Of a stretch of DNA of 32,145 nt, positions 22,955 to 30,646 are shown piece after piece. The translations under genes were made by a program, and so were the position numbers. The first letter of the stretch is position 1. Each line of letters starts with the position of its first letter. This DNA is from an uncultured Solirubrobacteraceae bacterium (GTDB lineage: Bacteria > Actinomycetota > Thermoleophilia > Solirubrobacterales > Solirubrobacteraceae): NCBI GenBank assembly GCA_902806175.1, contig CADCVQ010000039.1:1-32145 (forward strand), given 5' to 3'. Below the pieces are notes generated by a model. The model saw only the letters and a list, made by a program, of their open reading frames with translations, ran no database searches and was not told the origin of the DNA.

Positions 22955-22969
22955 CGGTATCCCATACCG
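22955..22969. promoter_or_regulatory. inverted repeat CGGTAT-ccc-ATACCG
   Basis: Six-base perfect arms with a three-base centre, about 110 bases before the secreted propeller gene. A candidate operator; no regulator is assigned. Confidence 0.35.
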
Positions 22970-23078
22970 TGTGACTTCGGACGGCGGAGACTCAGTAAGC
23001 TCGCATTGTCATTTTCGTGCGGGGCTGACTCGCAGCCGACTCAGGTACATTGGGCACTGTCCTGGTGTGGAGGTCGCA

Positions 23079-25061
23079 ATGCTCGCTGGTCGATGCTCAC
23101 AGCCGCGCCTCCGCGTGTTAGCGGCCGCGCTCTTCGCGTGCGCGCTCGCGCTGGCGCTTGTTGGCGAGGCTCAGGGCGCACCGGGCGAACTTGACAACTC
23201 ATTTTCAGGCGACGGCAAGCAGATCACCGACTTCGCCGGAGGCTTTGATGCCGGCGGCGACCTTGCAGTCCAGCGCGATGGCAAGATCGTCGTCGCGGGG
23301 GGTGCTCGCAGGAGCGACGTCCCGTCGAGCGAAAACTTCGATTTCGCGGTGGCTCGCTACCACGTTGACGGCTCGCTCGACGACTCGTTCTCGGGCGACG
23401 GCAAGCAGACGACCGACTTCGGCGACCACGACTCTGGCAGTGCGGTGGCGGTGCAGGCGGACGGCAAGATCCTCGTCGCCGGGACCTCGGGCTTCGACTT
23501 GGCGGTCGTTCGCTACAACGCCGACGGGACGCTCGACGCCAGCTTCGGCAGCGGCGGCAAGCTGACGACGGACTTCGCCAACGGCGTCGACGCTGGACAG
23601 GCGATCGCGCTGCAGGCCGACGGGAGGATCGTCGTGGCCGGGTCCTCGCACGGCGACTTCGCGCTTGCTCGCTATAACGCTGACGGGTCGCTGGACAGCT
23701 CGTTCTCGGGCGACGGCAAGCAGACGACCTTCTTTAACGGTGGGGGCAGCGCGGTGGCGATTCAGGCCGACGGCAAGATCGTCATCGCCGGGCACTCCTG
23801 GCAAGGGGACGGCCGGGGCTACGACTTCGCGGTCGCGCGCTACGACGCCGACGGCTCGCTTGACAGCTCGTTCACCGGGGACGGCAGCCAGATGACCGAC
23901 TTCAGCGGAAACGATGACGGTGGCGGTGCGGTTGCGGTGCAGGGCGACGGTAGGATCGTGGTGGTCGGCGCCGCACACGGCGCGGGCTTCGCGCTTGCTC
24001 GCTACAACGCCGACGGCTCGCTCGACAACTCGTTCTCGGGTGACGGCACGCAGACGACCAGCTTCGGCGGGTTCCGTGATGGGGGCGCTGGCGTGGCGCT
24101 GCAGGCCGACGGGAGGATCGTCGTCGCCGGGTCCTCGCACGACGACTTCGCGCTTGCTCGCTATCACGTCGACGGCTCGCTCGACAGCTCGTTCGCCGTT
24201 GACGGCAAGCAGAGGACCGACGTCGGCGGCCACGACGCTGGCGGTGCGGTGGCGCTGCAAGCCGACGGCAGGATCGTCGTCGCCGGGTTCTCTGGCACCT
24301 TTGCGGAGGGTTACGACTTCTCCCTCGCGCGCTTCGACGGCGACCCGGCGGCGCTTCTGCCGCCTCCTGCGCTGATCCTCGATCCGCCGCGCGGCGCCGC
24401 GCCGCGGGCCGACGAGATGCCGGCCGCCGCGGCGCCGCCGGCCGGCACCGCCCGGGTCACGGCAAAGCTTCAGTTGGCGCGCGCGACGGTCGACCGGCGT
24501 GAAAGGGTGCTCGACGTCTTCGCGCCGATCACGAGCCTGGCGTCGGGTCGCGCGCGTGTGGAGTTGCAGGCCGCGGGCCGACGCTATCGGTTCGCGAAGC
24601 CGGTTGACGCACGCGGCGGCCGGATCCGCTTTCGCCAGCGGATCCCGGCGGAGCAGGCGCGATTGGGCACGGGGATCCTGACGATCAGCTACCCGGGAGA
24701 TGCCGATACGCGTCCGCAGTCCGTGCGTCTGCGTGCAGCGGCTCGGCACGCCGATCTGCGCCCGGCACGTCCGACGATCGCCGACGGGCGCCTGCGTGCG
24801 GCGGGTACGATCAGCAGCCGGGCGCGCGGCGCCGTCCGCGTGCAGATCGAGTACGCCACCGGCAGCGAAGCCGCGACGCTGCAGCTCTCGGCGGCCATCA
24901 GCAACGGCCGCTGGTCGCTGAACCACGCGCTGCCACAGACGGTGCGCGACGACATCGCACGACGCACCGGAACCGTGCATGCCTACACGCTGTTCACCGG
25001 CTATCTGCCGGCACGCATGCGCGGCGAGATGCGCTCCTTCCAAATCCTCGGAGACCGCTGA
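23079..25061 (+). CDS. secreted delta-60-repeat beta-propeller protein
   Basis: 660-residue exported protein. A signal peptide (about 1-33) has a basic start, the hydrophobic run VLAAALFACALALALVG and an AQGA cleavage region. It is followed by seven tandem delta-60-type repeats of 50-60 residues, each reading about LDxSFSGDGKxTTDFG, AVAxQADGRIVVAG, FALARYNADGS. Seven repeats fit one closed seven-bladed propeller. A proline/alanine linker (about 425-460) leads to roughly 200 residues of beta-sandwich-like sequence with TGILTISYPGDAD (Ig-like) and RVQIEYATGSEAATLQ. No sorting signal or catalytic motif is seen. The ATG is chosen for GGAGG five bases upstream. Probably binds ligand or surface; function unknown. 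Confidence 0.88.
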   Translation: MLAGRCSQPRLRVLAAALFACALALALVGEAQGAPGELDNSFSGDGKQITDFAGGFDAGGDLAVQRDGKIVVAGGARRSDVPSSENFDFAVARYHVDGSLDDSFSGDGKQTTDFGDHDSGSAVAVQADGKILVAGTSGFDLAVVRYNADGTLDASFGSGGKLTTDFANGVDAGQAIALQADGRIVVAGSSHGDFALARYNADGSLDSSFSGDGKQTTFFNGGGSAVAIQADGKIVIAGHSWQGDGRGYDFAVARYDADGSLDSSFTGDGSQMTDFSGNDDGGGAVAVQGDGRIVVVGAAHGAGFALARYNADGSLDNSFSGDGTQTTSFGGFRDGGAGVALQADGRIVVAGSSHDDFALARYHVDGSLDSSFAVDGKQRTDVGGHDAGGAVALQADGRIVVAGFSGTFAEGYDFSLARFDGDPAALLPPPALILDPPRGAAPRADEMPAAAAPPAGTARVTAKLQLARATVDRRERVLDVFAPITSLASGRARVELQAAGRRYRFAKPVDARGGRIRFRQRIPAEQARLGTGILTISYPGDADTRPQSVRLRAAARHADLRPARPTIADGRLRAAGTISSRARGAVRVQIEYATGSEAATLQLSAAISNGRWSLNHALPQTVRDDIARRTGTVHAYTLFTGYLPARMRGEMRSFQILGDR

Positions 25062-25105
25062 GCCAAGGCTGGTTGATGGGCCCTCCTCGCTCGGCCTGGT
25101 AGTTT

Positions 25106-25260
25106 CGCGGCGGTGGAGCCTGAGGTGATCTGGTCCAACGACGCCGTGGAGCTCGTGATCCTTGCGTCGGAGCCGCAGCTGACGCTCAGCGTCCGGGCCG
25201 ACCTCGAACGTGATCGCTCCCTTGAGCACGTAGAACATGTCGATATGCTCGAGGTGCCGG
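25106..25260 (-). pseudogene. cupin fragment
   Basis: Minus-strand reading HIDMFYVLKGAITFEVGPDAE is the centre of a small cupin: the strand after the first metal motif. What follows is out of frame and lacks the second motif, and the part before it runs into a GGCC-repeat tract. A relic of a cupin gene like those at 28418 and 29791. A plus-strand frame here is probably its shadow. Confidence 0.35.
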
Positions 25261-25319
25261 CCGGCCGGCCGGCCGCTGTCCGGTCGCGAAGCGGCCGCGT
25301 AAGCGACGCTACCCCAGGG

Positions 25320-25433
25320 TCAAGCCGCGGGCTCGTCGCCCAGGCCGGGGACCTCGCGGCGCCAAATCCGTACAGCCGCGCCGAGCATAATCAAGGCGAA
25401 CCCGCCGATGAAGAACACATCGAGTGGTGTCAT
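25320..25433 (-). CDS. 37-residue single-pass membrane peptide
   Basis: Very short frame beginning TPLDVFFIGGFALIMLGAAV after the ATG, a textbook membrane helix, followed by RIWRREVPGLGDEPAA. The positive residues after the helix put the C-terminus inside by the positive-inside rule. No ribosome site is evident upstream (GCGGCCCG), and it could be the tail of a longer lost gene. The composition is too protein-like to be a random frame, but it has no recognised family. Confidence 0.4.
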   Translation of the reverse strand: MTPLDVFFIGGFALIMLGAAVRIWRREVPGLGDEPAA

Positions 25434-25594
25434 CGGGCCGCTATCGCTCGAGCCACGTGCTCACGCAACGAGCCTACCGGCTGAAACGAGCGCTAAGGAC
25501 CGCAGCGGATGCAGCCGGATCCCCACCAGATGTGCCGCGAGCCGGTCCTCCAGCGGGACGCGAGCGGCGCGTAGCTGGTGGCCCGATACCGCCG

Positions 25595-25614
25595 GCTCGT
25601 CCCACAGCCGAACG
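25595..25614 (+). repeat. 20-bp dispersed repeat, copy 2
   Basis: Reads GCTCGTCCCACAGCCGAACG; an exact inverted copy is at 14080-14099. Confidence 0.6.
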
Positions 25615-25682
25615 CTAAGCGGGGCATCAACGGAGCGAACCTCCGCATCCTTGGGCTGTTGGCGTTACGGCCTGATCGGGCG

Positions 25683-26123
25683 TCAGGGCAGCAGGCGGAA
25701 CGTCACGCTTTTCGTGCCGACCAGCGCGGTCCCTCGGGCGCCGGCGAATCGGCCGGTGCCGCCCGCGATGGGCATCGTGAAGGGTGGATCGGCGGCCGTC
25801 GGGCCCACGGTCGTCAGGGTTCCGTCTGAGAGCAGCCAGCCCATCGTGCACAGGGGGAGGTGCTTGTCGGCGTTGGCGACGATGCATGTTCCGCGTTCTT
25901 TGCCGACGATGCGCCCACCGGTCAGCAGGTGTGCCTCGAAGGCGACGAAATCTCCGCGCGAGTCGCCTTTGGGTCGGGAGTCGACGAACGTGCCGCCGAT
26001 GTCGCGCACGTTGTAGCTCAGGACGGTCTCTTCGGGTGTCTGTGCGCCGCCGGATGTCGCGATCGCGAGGGTGACCGCGGCGGTTGACGTGAGGGCTGTG
26101 AGAGCGACGACAGTTCGGAACAT
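25683..26123 (-). CDS. secreted allene-oxide-cyclase-like barrel protein
   Basis: 146-residue exported protein. A signal peptide (about 1-27, FRTVVALTALTSTAAVTLAIATSGGAQ) precedes a small beta barrel of the AOC/dirigent type. Strands include FVAFEAHLL, IVGKERGTCIVANA, HLPLCTMGWLLSDGTLTTVG, and the closing block PFTMPIAGGTGRFAGARGTALV, which is the family hallmark. Bacterial members are of unknown function and probably not allene oxide cyclases. Two cysteines (in GTCIV and PLCTM) may pair. The ATG has a GAGGAG site. It is transcribed away from the second kinase/regulator pair and could be one of its targets. Confidence 0.82.
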   Translation of the reverse strand: MFRTVVALTALTSTAAVTLAIATSGGAQTPEETVLSYNVRDIGGTFVDSRPKGDSRGDFVAFEAHLLTGGRIVGKERGTCIVANADKHLPLCTMGWLLSDGTLTTVGPTAADPPFTMPIAGGTGRFAGARGTALVGTKSVTFRLLP

Positions 26124-26279
26124 GGTGTCTCCTCAATCGGCGGATCGGATCGCGCTCAAGCTAGGCGTCGACGGGCCCGCTGTCGTCCGTCGCGTTGCTG
26201 AACGAGGGGTCCGCCGTACGGGTGATCCGTCGGCCGTCGAGTCCTCATTCGGGCGGATGCGGTTGGGCCTGCGACGCAG

Positions 26280-26285
26280 TACGGT
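26280..26285 (+). promoter_or_regulatory. -10-like TACGGT, leaderless start for the second kinase
   Basis: The box ends six bases before the kinase ATG at 26292; no ribosome site is present. Confidence 0.4.
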
Positions 26286-26291
26286 CGCTCG

Positions 26292-27473
26292 ATGCGCACG
26301 CTTGCGTCGGCGCGCTCCCAGGCCCTGGTTTTGCTGAATGTCCTGCTCGTGGCGTTCCTGTTGGGCACGTCGCAATACGAGGTTTGGGTGGGCCCGATCT
26401 TTCAGGAGAGTCAGGGGCCGCGGGTGGCGAATGCGCTGCTGTTGAGTGCTGCATGCCTGCCATTGCTGTGGCGACGTTCGCGTCCGTTGCTCTCGTTCGG
26501 GATTGTTGTGGTGGCCGTCCTCGCACAGGCCAAGCTCGAGGCGTACGCCGGAGCCGACCAGCGCGACGATCAGGGGACGCTGCAGTTGTGGTTTGCCACG
26601 CTGATCGCCTTCTATTCGCTGGCGACGCATGCCCACCGGCGTCACGCGATGGTCGCGGCCTCGATCGCGGGGGTCGTGTGGCTGGCCAATGACGTGCGCG
26701 AGCTGCTCGTCGGCGATACGGACATCGACCACACGATGCCTGCGTGGTTCATCATCGGCGGTGCCTGGGGTCTTGGATACGCGCTGCGCGGCCGCCGCCA
26801 GCAGGTGGAGGAGCTGGCCGATCGCAGCGCGCGTCTTGAGCGCGAGCGAGAGGAACAGTCACGCGCCGCCGTCGCGGCCGAACGCGCGCAGATCGCGCGC
26901 GAGCTGCACGACGTTGTCGCGCACAGCCTCAGCGTGATGGTCGTGCAGGCGCAGGCCGCGGACCGCGTGCTTGAGGGCGAGCAGCCGTCAGCGCGCGAGG
27001 CACTGCGCTCCGTGCATGCGACCGGCCGCCAAGCGCTGGTCGAGATGCGTCGCCTGGTCGGGCTGCTGCGCGAGAACCCCGAGCTTGAGCTCGCGCCCCA
27101 GCCAGGGCTGGGCCGCCTCGACGAGCTCGTCGAGCAGATGCGCGAGGCCGGCCTGCCGGTCGAGCTGAAGATCGAGGGAGATCAGCGCGCACTGACACCC
27201 GGCGTGGATCTGTCGGCCTACCGGATCGTGCAGGAGGCGCTCACCAACGTCCTCAAGCACGCCGGTGGCGCTCGTGCATGTGTTGCCGTGCGCTTCGGAG
27301 TCGATGAGGTCGAGCTCGAAGTAGTCGACGATGGTAACGGACCGCACAACGGCGCCGACGGTGGACACGGCCTGGTCGGGATGAGCGAGCGCGTCGCCCT
27401 TTATGGAGGCATCCTCGACTACGGAGGCCACGACGGCCACGGCTTTCGCGTGCGGGCGCGGCTACCGACGTGA
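26292..27473 (+). CDS. NarL-type sensor histidine kinase
   Basis: 393-residue HisKA_3-class kinase. The N-terminal half has about four to five membrane segments (near 10-26, 46-60, 66-80, 98-112, 120-135, 150-165) and no sizeable external domain. A short coiled coil (QQVEELADRSARLEREREEQ) leads to the phosphoacceptor helix AQIARELHDVVAHSLSVMVVQA with H206. The HATPase domain has N box YRIVQEALTNVLKHAGG and glycine boxes VDDGNGP and GGHGLVGMSERV. Its stop overlaps the regulator start (GTGA). The start is the ATG just after a -10-like box. Signal unknown; similar in type to the kinase at 19432 but clearly a different paralogue. Confidence 0.92.
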   Translation: MRTLASARSQALVLLNVLLVAFLLGTSQYEVWVGPIFQESQGPRVANALLLSAACLPLLWRRSRPLLSFGIVVVAVLAQAKLEAYAGADQRDDQGTLQLWFATLIAFYSLATHAHRRHAMVAASIAGVVWLANDVRELLVGDTDIDHTMPAWFIIGGAWGLGYALRGRRQQVEELADRSARLEREREEQSRAAVAAERAQIARELHDVVAHSLSVMVVQAQAADRVLEGEQPSAREALRSVHATGRQALVEMRRLVGLLRENPELELAPQPGLGRLDELVEQMREAGLPVELKIEGDQRALTPGVDLSAYRIVQEALTNVLKHAGGARACVAVRFGVDEVELEVVDDGNGPHNGADGGHGLVGMSERVALYGGILDYGGHDGHGFRVRARLPT

Positions 27474-28126
27474 GCATCCGCGTTCTCATCGCCGATGACC
27501 AAGCCCTCGTACGAGTCGGCTTTCGCAAGATCCTCGAGTCCGAACCCGATCTCGAGGTCGTCGGTGAGGCAGCAGACGGTGGCGAGGCCATCGAGCGCGC
27601 CCGCCTGCTGCGCCCGGACATCGTGCTGATGGACATCCAGATGCCACGCATTGACGGTCTACAGGCGACCCGCCGACTCGCCGGCGGTGGCATCGCGCGT
27701 GTCCTGATCCTCACCACCTTCGACATCAACGAGTACGTCTACGAAGCATTGCGCGCTGGCGCCAGCGGTTTCCTGCTGAAGGACACCGAGGCCGATCAGC
27801 TCATCACTGCCATCCGCGTCGTCGCACAGGGCGACGCGCTCCTGGCACCCTCGATCACGCGCCGGCTAATCGAGCAGTTCGCCAGACGCCCGCCGCCGAG
27901 TAGCCGCCCTGACGCGCTGACGGAGCTGACCGCGCGCGAGCTTGAGATCCTTCAACTGCTCGCACGTGGGCTCTCAAACGCCGAGATCGCACACGAGCTG
28001 ACCCTCGGGGAGGCCACCGTCAAGACGCACGTGGCGCGCGTCCTGCACAAACTCGGGCTGCGCGACCGCGTACAGGCCGTCGTGGCCGCCTACGAAACCG
28101 GGCTCGTCCAGCCCGGCGGCCGATAA
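27470..28126 (+). CDS. NarL/FixJ-family response regulator
   Basis: 218-residue regulator paired with the kinase at 26292, sharing four bases with it. The receiver has ADD (8-10), D55 (IVLMDIQMP), LTTFD and FLLKDTE around the conserved Lys. The LuxR-type HTH reads LTARELEILQLLARGLSNAEIAHELTLGEATVKTHVARVLHKL. It probably controls nearby genes such as the divergent AOC-like secreted protein gene or the cupin gene downstream; neither is proven. Confidence 0.93.
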   Translation: MSIRVLIADDQALVRVGFRKILESEPDLEVVGEAADGGEAIERARLLRPDIVLMDIQMPRIDGLQATRRLAGGGIARVLILTTFDINEYVYEALRAGASGFLLKDTEADQLITAIRVVAQGDALLAPSITRRLIEQFARRPPPSSRPDALTELTARELEILQLLARGLSNAEIAHELTLGEATVKTHVARVLHKLGLRDRVQAVVAAYETGLVQPGGR

Positions 28127-28349
28127 TCGCGACACGTCGCCCGCGGCGGCCGGCATCATGAAAGGCACACGCGTCCCACTGCCGAACGACGTCTGGGACG
28201 ACGCAGGCGGTACTGACTGACCGTTCTGCGGCTCTGCTCGCTATGCGGCCCATTCGGGGGGACTCCGCCAGGGACGCTCAGCTAACCACGCGTCAAGGCG
28301 CACGCCGCTGCGACGTGCCGCACGGCACGCAGGGCTCGGCGCCGGTGCC

Positions 28350-28386
28350 TTGTCCGGCCTCGCGCCCTGATGTAGTGTCGCGACAC
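28350..28386 (+). promoter_or_regulatory. promoter with palindromic operator before the cupin gene
   Basis: TTGTCC (28350-28355), a 17-base spacer and TAGTGT (28373-28378) form a well-spaced promoter. A perfect 12-base palindrome GTGTCGCGACAC (28375-28386) covers the end of the -10 box and the likely start point, the classic place for a repressor. Confidence 0.55.
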
Positions 28387-28417
28387 GGGTGAACGATGAT
28401 CCTGCTCTGGGATTCTC

Positions 28418-28909
28418 ATGGCTGATCAACACGCGCGGCCGATCGTCATCGGTGCAGGCGAAGGTCAGACGGTCGCGAATCCTGCCGGCGGAGGCCTGAC
28501 ATACAAGGCCCGCAGTAGCCAGACCGGAGGAGCGCTGACAGTCTGGGAGAGCACCGCCGCACCCGGCGAGGGCCCGCCCCTTCACCTGCACGTCAACGAA
28601 GACGAGCTCATGTACGTGCTCGAAGGCCGGCTTCGCTTCAGGCTGAACGAGACCGACCACTCGGCGTCCGCCGGCTCATTCGTCTTCATACCGAGGGGCG
28701 TCCCCCACACATGGCAGAACGCTGGAGACCGGCATGCGCGCATTCTGTTCGTGTTCGCACCGGCGTCGCCCGGCATGGAGCGCTTCTTCGAGCGTTCCGC
28801 GCAGCTCCCCGAGGACACGCGGATGGCAGAGGCCTTCAAGACGCTCGCGAGCGACGCCGGCATGGAGGTCGTTGGTCCTCCGCTCGAACGATCTGACACC
28901 GGGTCGTAG
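28418..28909 (+). CDS. cupin domain protein (quercetinase-like single cupin)
   Basis: 163-residue small cupin. Metal motif 1 is GPPLHLHVNEDELMYVLEGRLRFRL (His, His, Glu and the following strand). Motif 2 is SAGSFVFIPRGVPHTWQNAGDRHARIL, with the second-motif His. The C-terminal 50 residues are helical (MERFFERSAQLPEDTRMAEAFKTLASDAGMEVVG), as in quercetin-2,3-dioxygenase-like proteins. The likely metal is Fe or another divalent ion; substrate unknown. The ATG lacks a good ribosome site and is overlapped by a 9-codon upstream frame (28396-28425), which might couple translation. Preceded by a palindrome-controlled promoter. Confidence 0.82.
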   Translation: MADQHARPIVIGAGEGQTVANPAGGGLTYKARSSQTGGALTVWESTAAPGEGPPLHLHVNEDELMYVLEGRLRFRLNETDHSASAGSFVFIPRGVPHTWQNAGDRHARILFVFAPASPGMERFFERSAQLPEDTRMAEAFKTLASDAGMEVVGPPLERSDTGS

Positions 28910-29047
28910 AGCGCGAGCCTTCCGCAGGCGGTCCCCTAAACGAGACGTGCCGGCGCGTCCCACATTCGAACCGCAATCGGGACCGAAGCGACGGTCGCTG
29001 GCACCGGTCTGCGTCTCGTCGAGCTACCGAATGCGGCTTATGGCTCA

Positions 29048-29101
29048 ACCGGCCTCGATCGCTTCCGCTGCGCGCCGGCGAGCGGTACCTCTGAGGCCGG
29101 T
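29048..29101. terminator. inverted repeat between convergent genes
   Basis: Nine-base arms ACCGGCCTC and GAGGCCGGT separated by 36 bases, between the cupin stop at 28909 and the TetR stop at 29136. Could serve as a bidirectional terminator; the long loop makes it weak. Confidence 0.25.
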
Positions 29102-29135
29102 CGGCCCCGACAGGAGCCGCGGCTGCACCGGTGAC

Positions 29136-29762
29136 TCAGCTTGCGTTCGCCTCGGCCACCGCTGCGCGGAGGAGGCCGCGAGCCGACCAGCGCATGAGTT
29201 CGGCGGCCTCCTCACGGCTGAGGCCGCCGACGTCGGTCAGCCATGCCAGCGCCTCGATGCCAACGGTCGCACGAATTGCGAGGACGAGGCGGTTGAAGGC
29301 GGCTTCGGAGATCTTGCCGCGAACCCCGCTCAGACCATCCTCGATCCATGTGATCGCGCGGCCGCGGCGCAGGGGTAGCTGCTCAGGCTGCGGAGGCTGG
29401 GGCTCGAGTGAGAAGCGCAGCATTGCGCGCAGCTGTGCCTCGCTTGCGAGGATCCGATCGGTCAGGGCTTGGACGAGCGCGTCGAGGCGGGCCTCAGGAT
29501 CGGTCGGCGCGTCGGGTCCGAGCAGCGAGTCGACCTCGACCTCCGGGTTCGTCGCGACGAGCAGCGCGCGCTGATTGGGGAAGTAGCGGTAGGCCGTCGC
29601 GTGGGAGATCAGCGCGCGGTCGGCGGCCGCCCCGACGGTGGGGTTGAGGCCTTCGGCCATGAGCTCACGTGCGGCAGCGACGAGCGCAGTGCGCGTACGC
29701 GTCTTCTGCCGGATCCGCCCCGAGCTTTCATATGGGGTTGACATAGTCATTATGATAGTCAT
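29136..29762 (-). CDS. TetR/AcrR family transcriptional regulator
   Basis: 208-residue regulator. The N-terminal HTH (about 18-62) reads KTRTRTALVAAARELMAEGLNPTVGAAADRALISHATAYRYFPNQRALL, a standard TetR head with the AYRYF helix end. The ligand-binding part is helical (about 75-200). Three in-frame ATG codons lie within the first seven residues (MTIIMTM); the second or third is the more likely start because a GAGAG tract lies just before the first. It is divergent from the cupin gene at 29791 across a 28-base gap rich in AT and repeats, so it almost certainly represses that gene and itself. Confidence 0.9.
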   Translation of the reverse strand: MTIIMTMSTPYESSGRIRQKTRTRTALVAAARELMAEGLNPTVGAAADRALISHATAYRYFPNQRALLVATNPEVEVDSLLGPDAPTDPEARLDALVQALTDRILASEAQLRAMLRFSLEPQPPQPEQLPLRRGRAITWIEDGLSGVRGKISEAAFNRLVLAIRATVGIEALAWLTDVGGLSREEAAELMRWSARGLLRAAVAEANAS

Positions 29763-29775
29763 CTCTCATGAGAGA
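29738..29775. promoter_or_regulatory. TetR operator/promoter region
   Basis: AT-rich island in GC-rich DNA. It holds TTGACA (29738-29743), two direct TAGTCAT copies (29744-29750 and 29756-29762) and a perfect 14-base palindrome TCTCTCATGAGAGA (29762-29775). The palindrome sits between the two divergent starts and overlaps the regulator's start region, fitting autorepression. Confidence 0.6.
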
Positions 29776-29790
29776 CGGTTTGAGAAGACA

Positions 29791-30297
29791 ATGAACGATC
29801 GTGACGCCACTCACGCCGTCGGCCGCGACGCCGGCGAGGCGATCTGGTTCAACGGCGCGCTCGTGACGATCAAGACGCCCGGCGAGTGGAGCGAAGGCGC
29901 CTTCTCGCTCGTCGAGCTCGTCATGCCGCAGGGCCGCGCGACGGGACTTCACAGCGATCCCAGCGATGAGACCATCCACGTGCTCGACGGCGAGCTGCTC
30001 GTTCACATCGACGGCGCCGAGCAGCCAGCGCGCACGGGTGACACGCTCGCCATCGCGCGCGGCGTGGCGCACGCGCTGCTCGCCGTCACCGAGCGAGCCC
30101 GGGTGCTCGTGCTCAACACGCCCGGCACGCATGACCGATTCTTCCGTCTTGGCGGGGTGCCCGCGACCGACCGCGACTTTGCGTCCGCCCCACCCCCGGA
30201 TTTCGAGCGCACCCGTGCCGCCGCCGAAGCTGTCGACGTCCGGCTTTTGGGCCCGCCGCCCTTCTCCTCGACTTCGGTCGACCAGACCAGCGGATAG
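29791..30297 (+). CDS. cupin domain protein under TetR control
   Basis: 168-residue single cupin. Motif 1 is GRATGLHSDPSDETIHVLDGELLVHIDG: one His, then Glu and His, a variant of the usual HxH pattern because the second His of the pair is replaced by Asp. Motif 2 is GDTLAIARGVAHALLAVTERARVLVLNTPG. The C-terminal region (FFRLGGVPATDRDFASAPPPDFERTRAAAEAVDVRLLGPPPF) resembles that of the cupin at 28418, so the two are probably distant paralogues. Start ATG has GAGAAG upstream. Metal binding may be altered by the missing His. Likely induced when the divergent TetR protein binds its ligand. Confidence 0.82.
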   Translation: MNDRDATHAVGRDAGEAIWFNGALVTIKTPGEWSEGAFSLVELVMPQGRATGLHSDPSDETIHVLDGELLVHIDGAEQPARTGDTLAIARGVAHALLAVTERARVLVLNTPGTHDRFFRLGGVPATDRDFASAPPPDFERTRAAAEAVDVRLLGPPPFSSTSVDQTSG

Positions 30298-30308
30298 GAG
30301 CGACAACC

Positions 30309-30477
30309 ATGACCAGCACCGCACGCACACCGGCGATGGCTTCGCCGGTGACGAACCCACGCCCCGACCTAGCCCGTGTCCTACGGCAGCTGCCTACTCG
30401 CGATCGGGATCGCGATGTACACGCGCCCATCAGCCGCCACCGGTGCCCTCAAGACGCACCAGCCCCGTGCCGTCTAG
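30309..30477 (+). pseudogene. frameshifted small membrane protein after the cupin gene
   Basis: An ATG with a good AGGAGC site 11 bases after the cupin stop opens TSTARTPAMASPVTNPRPDLARV. After about 22 codons the sensible frame moves by one base to SYGSCLLAIGIAMYTRPSAATGALKTHQP and a stop. The rebuilt product would be about 55 residues with one membrane helix, possibly the tail of a DUF4267-like protein. In the original frame the product turns into arginine-rich nonsense. Could be a true indel mutation or a sequencing error. Confidence 0.35.
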
Positions 30478-30646
30478 CCCCGGCGCCCCGAGCGATCAAC
30501 GGCCCAAACAGCACGCGAGTCCCCACATCCGCGGAAACGAGAAGCGAAGCACCCGGCGAGTGACGACAACCCACGGCGAAGCGGCAAATGCTGCTCACCG
30601 ACAGCCGTCGCTGCCCGCCAGCAATTTCCATCCAACAGGAGGCACC

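Larger units (their letters stand above)
22729..23078. other. 350-base upstream region of the propeller gene
   Basis: No gene is supported. It contains a dispersed-repeat core (22898-22919), an inverted repeat at 22955-22969, a TACATT box at 23046-23051 that could be a -10 element, and the GGAGG ribosome site of the next gene. Confidence 0.4.

Noticed and set aside
23200-24350. Tandem DNA repeats as a CRISPR array
   Set aside because: The ~150-170-base periodicity is in frame and encodes delta-60 protein repeats; there are no short direct repeats with unique spacers.
23205-25238. 677-codon open frame antisense to the delta-60-repeat gene
   Set aside because: It mirrors the repeats of the opposite strand, is rich in Arg/Asp from the GC-rich shadow frame and has no start signal; only its first ~30 codons (cupin relic) have protein character.
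28937-28985. Possible tRNA at the TTCGAA motif near 28965
   Set aside because: The flanking bases do not form a T stem or acceptor stem.
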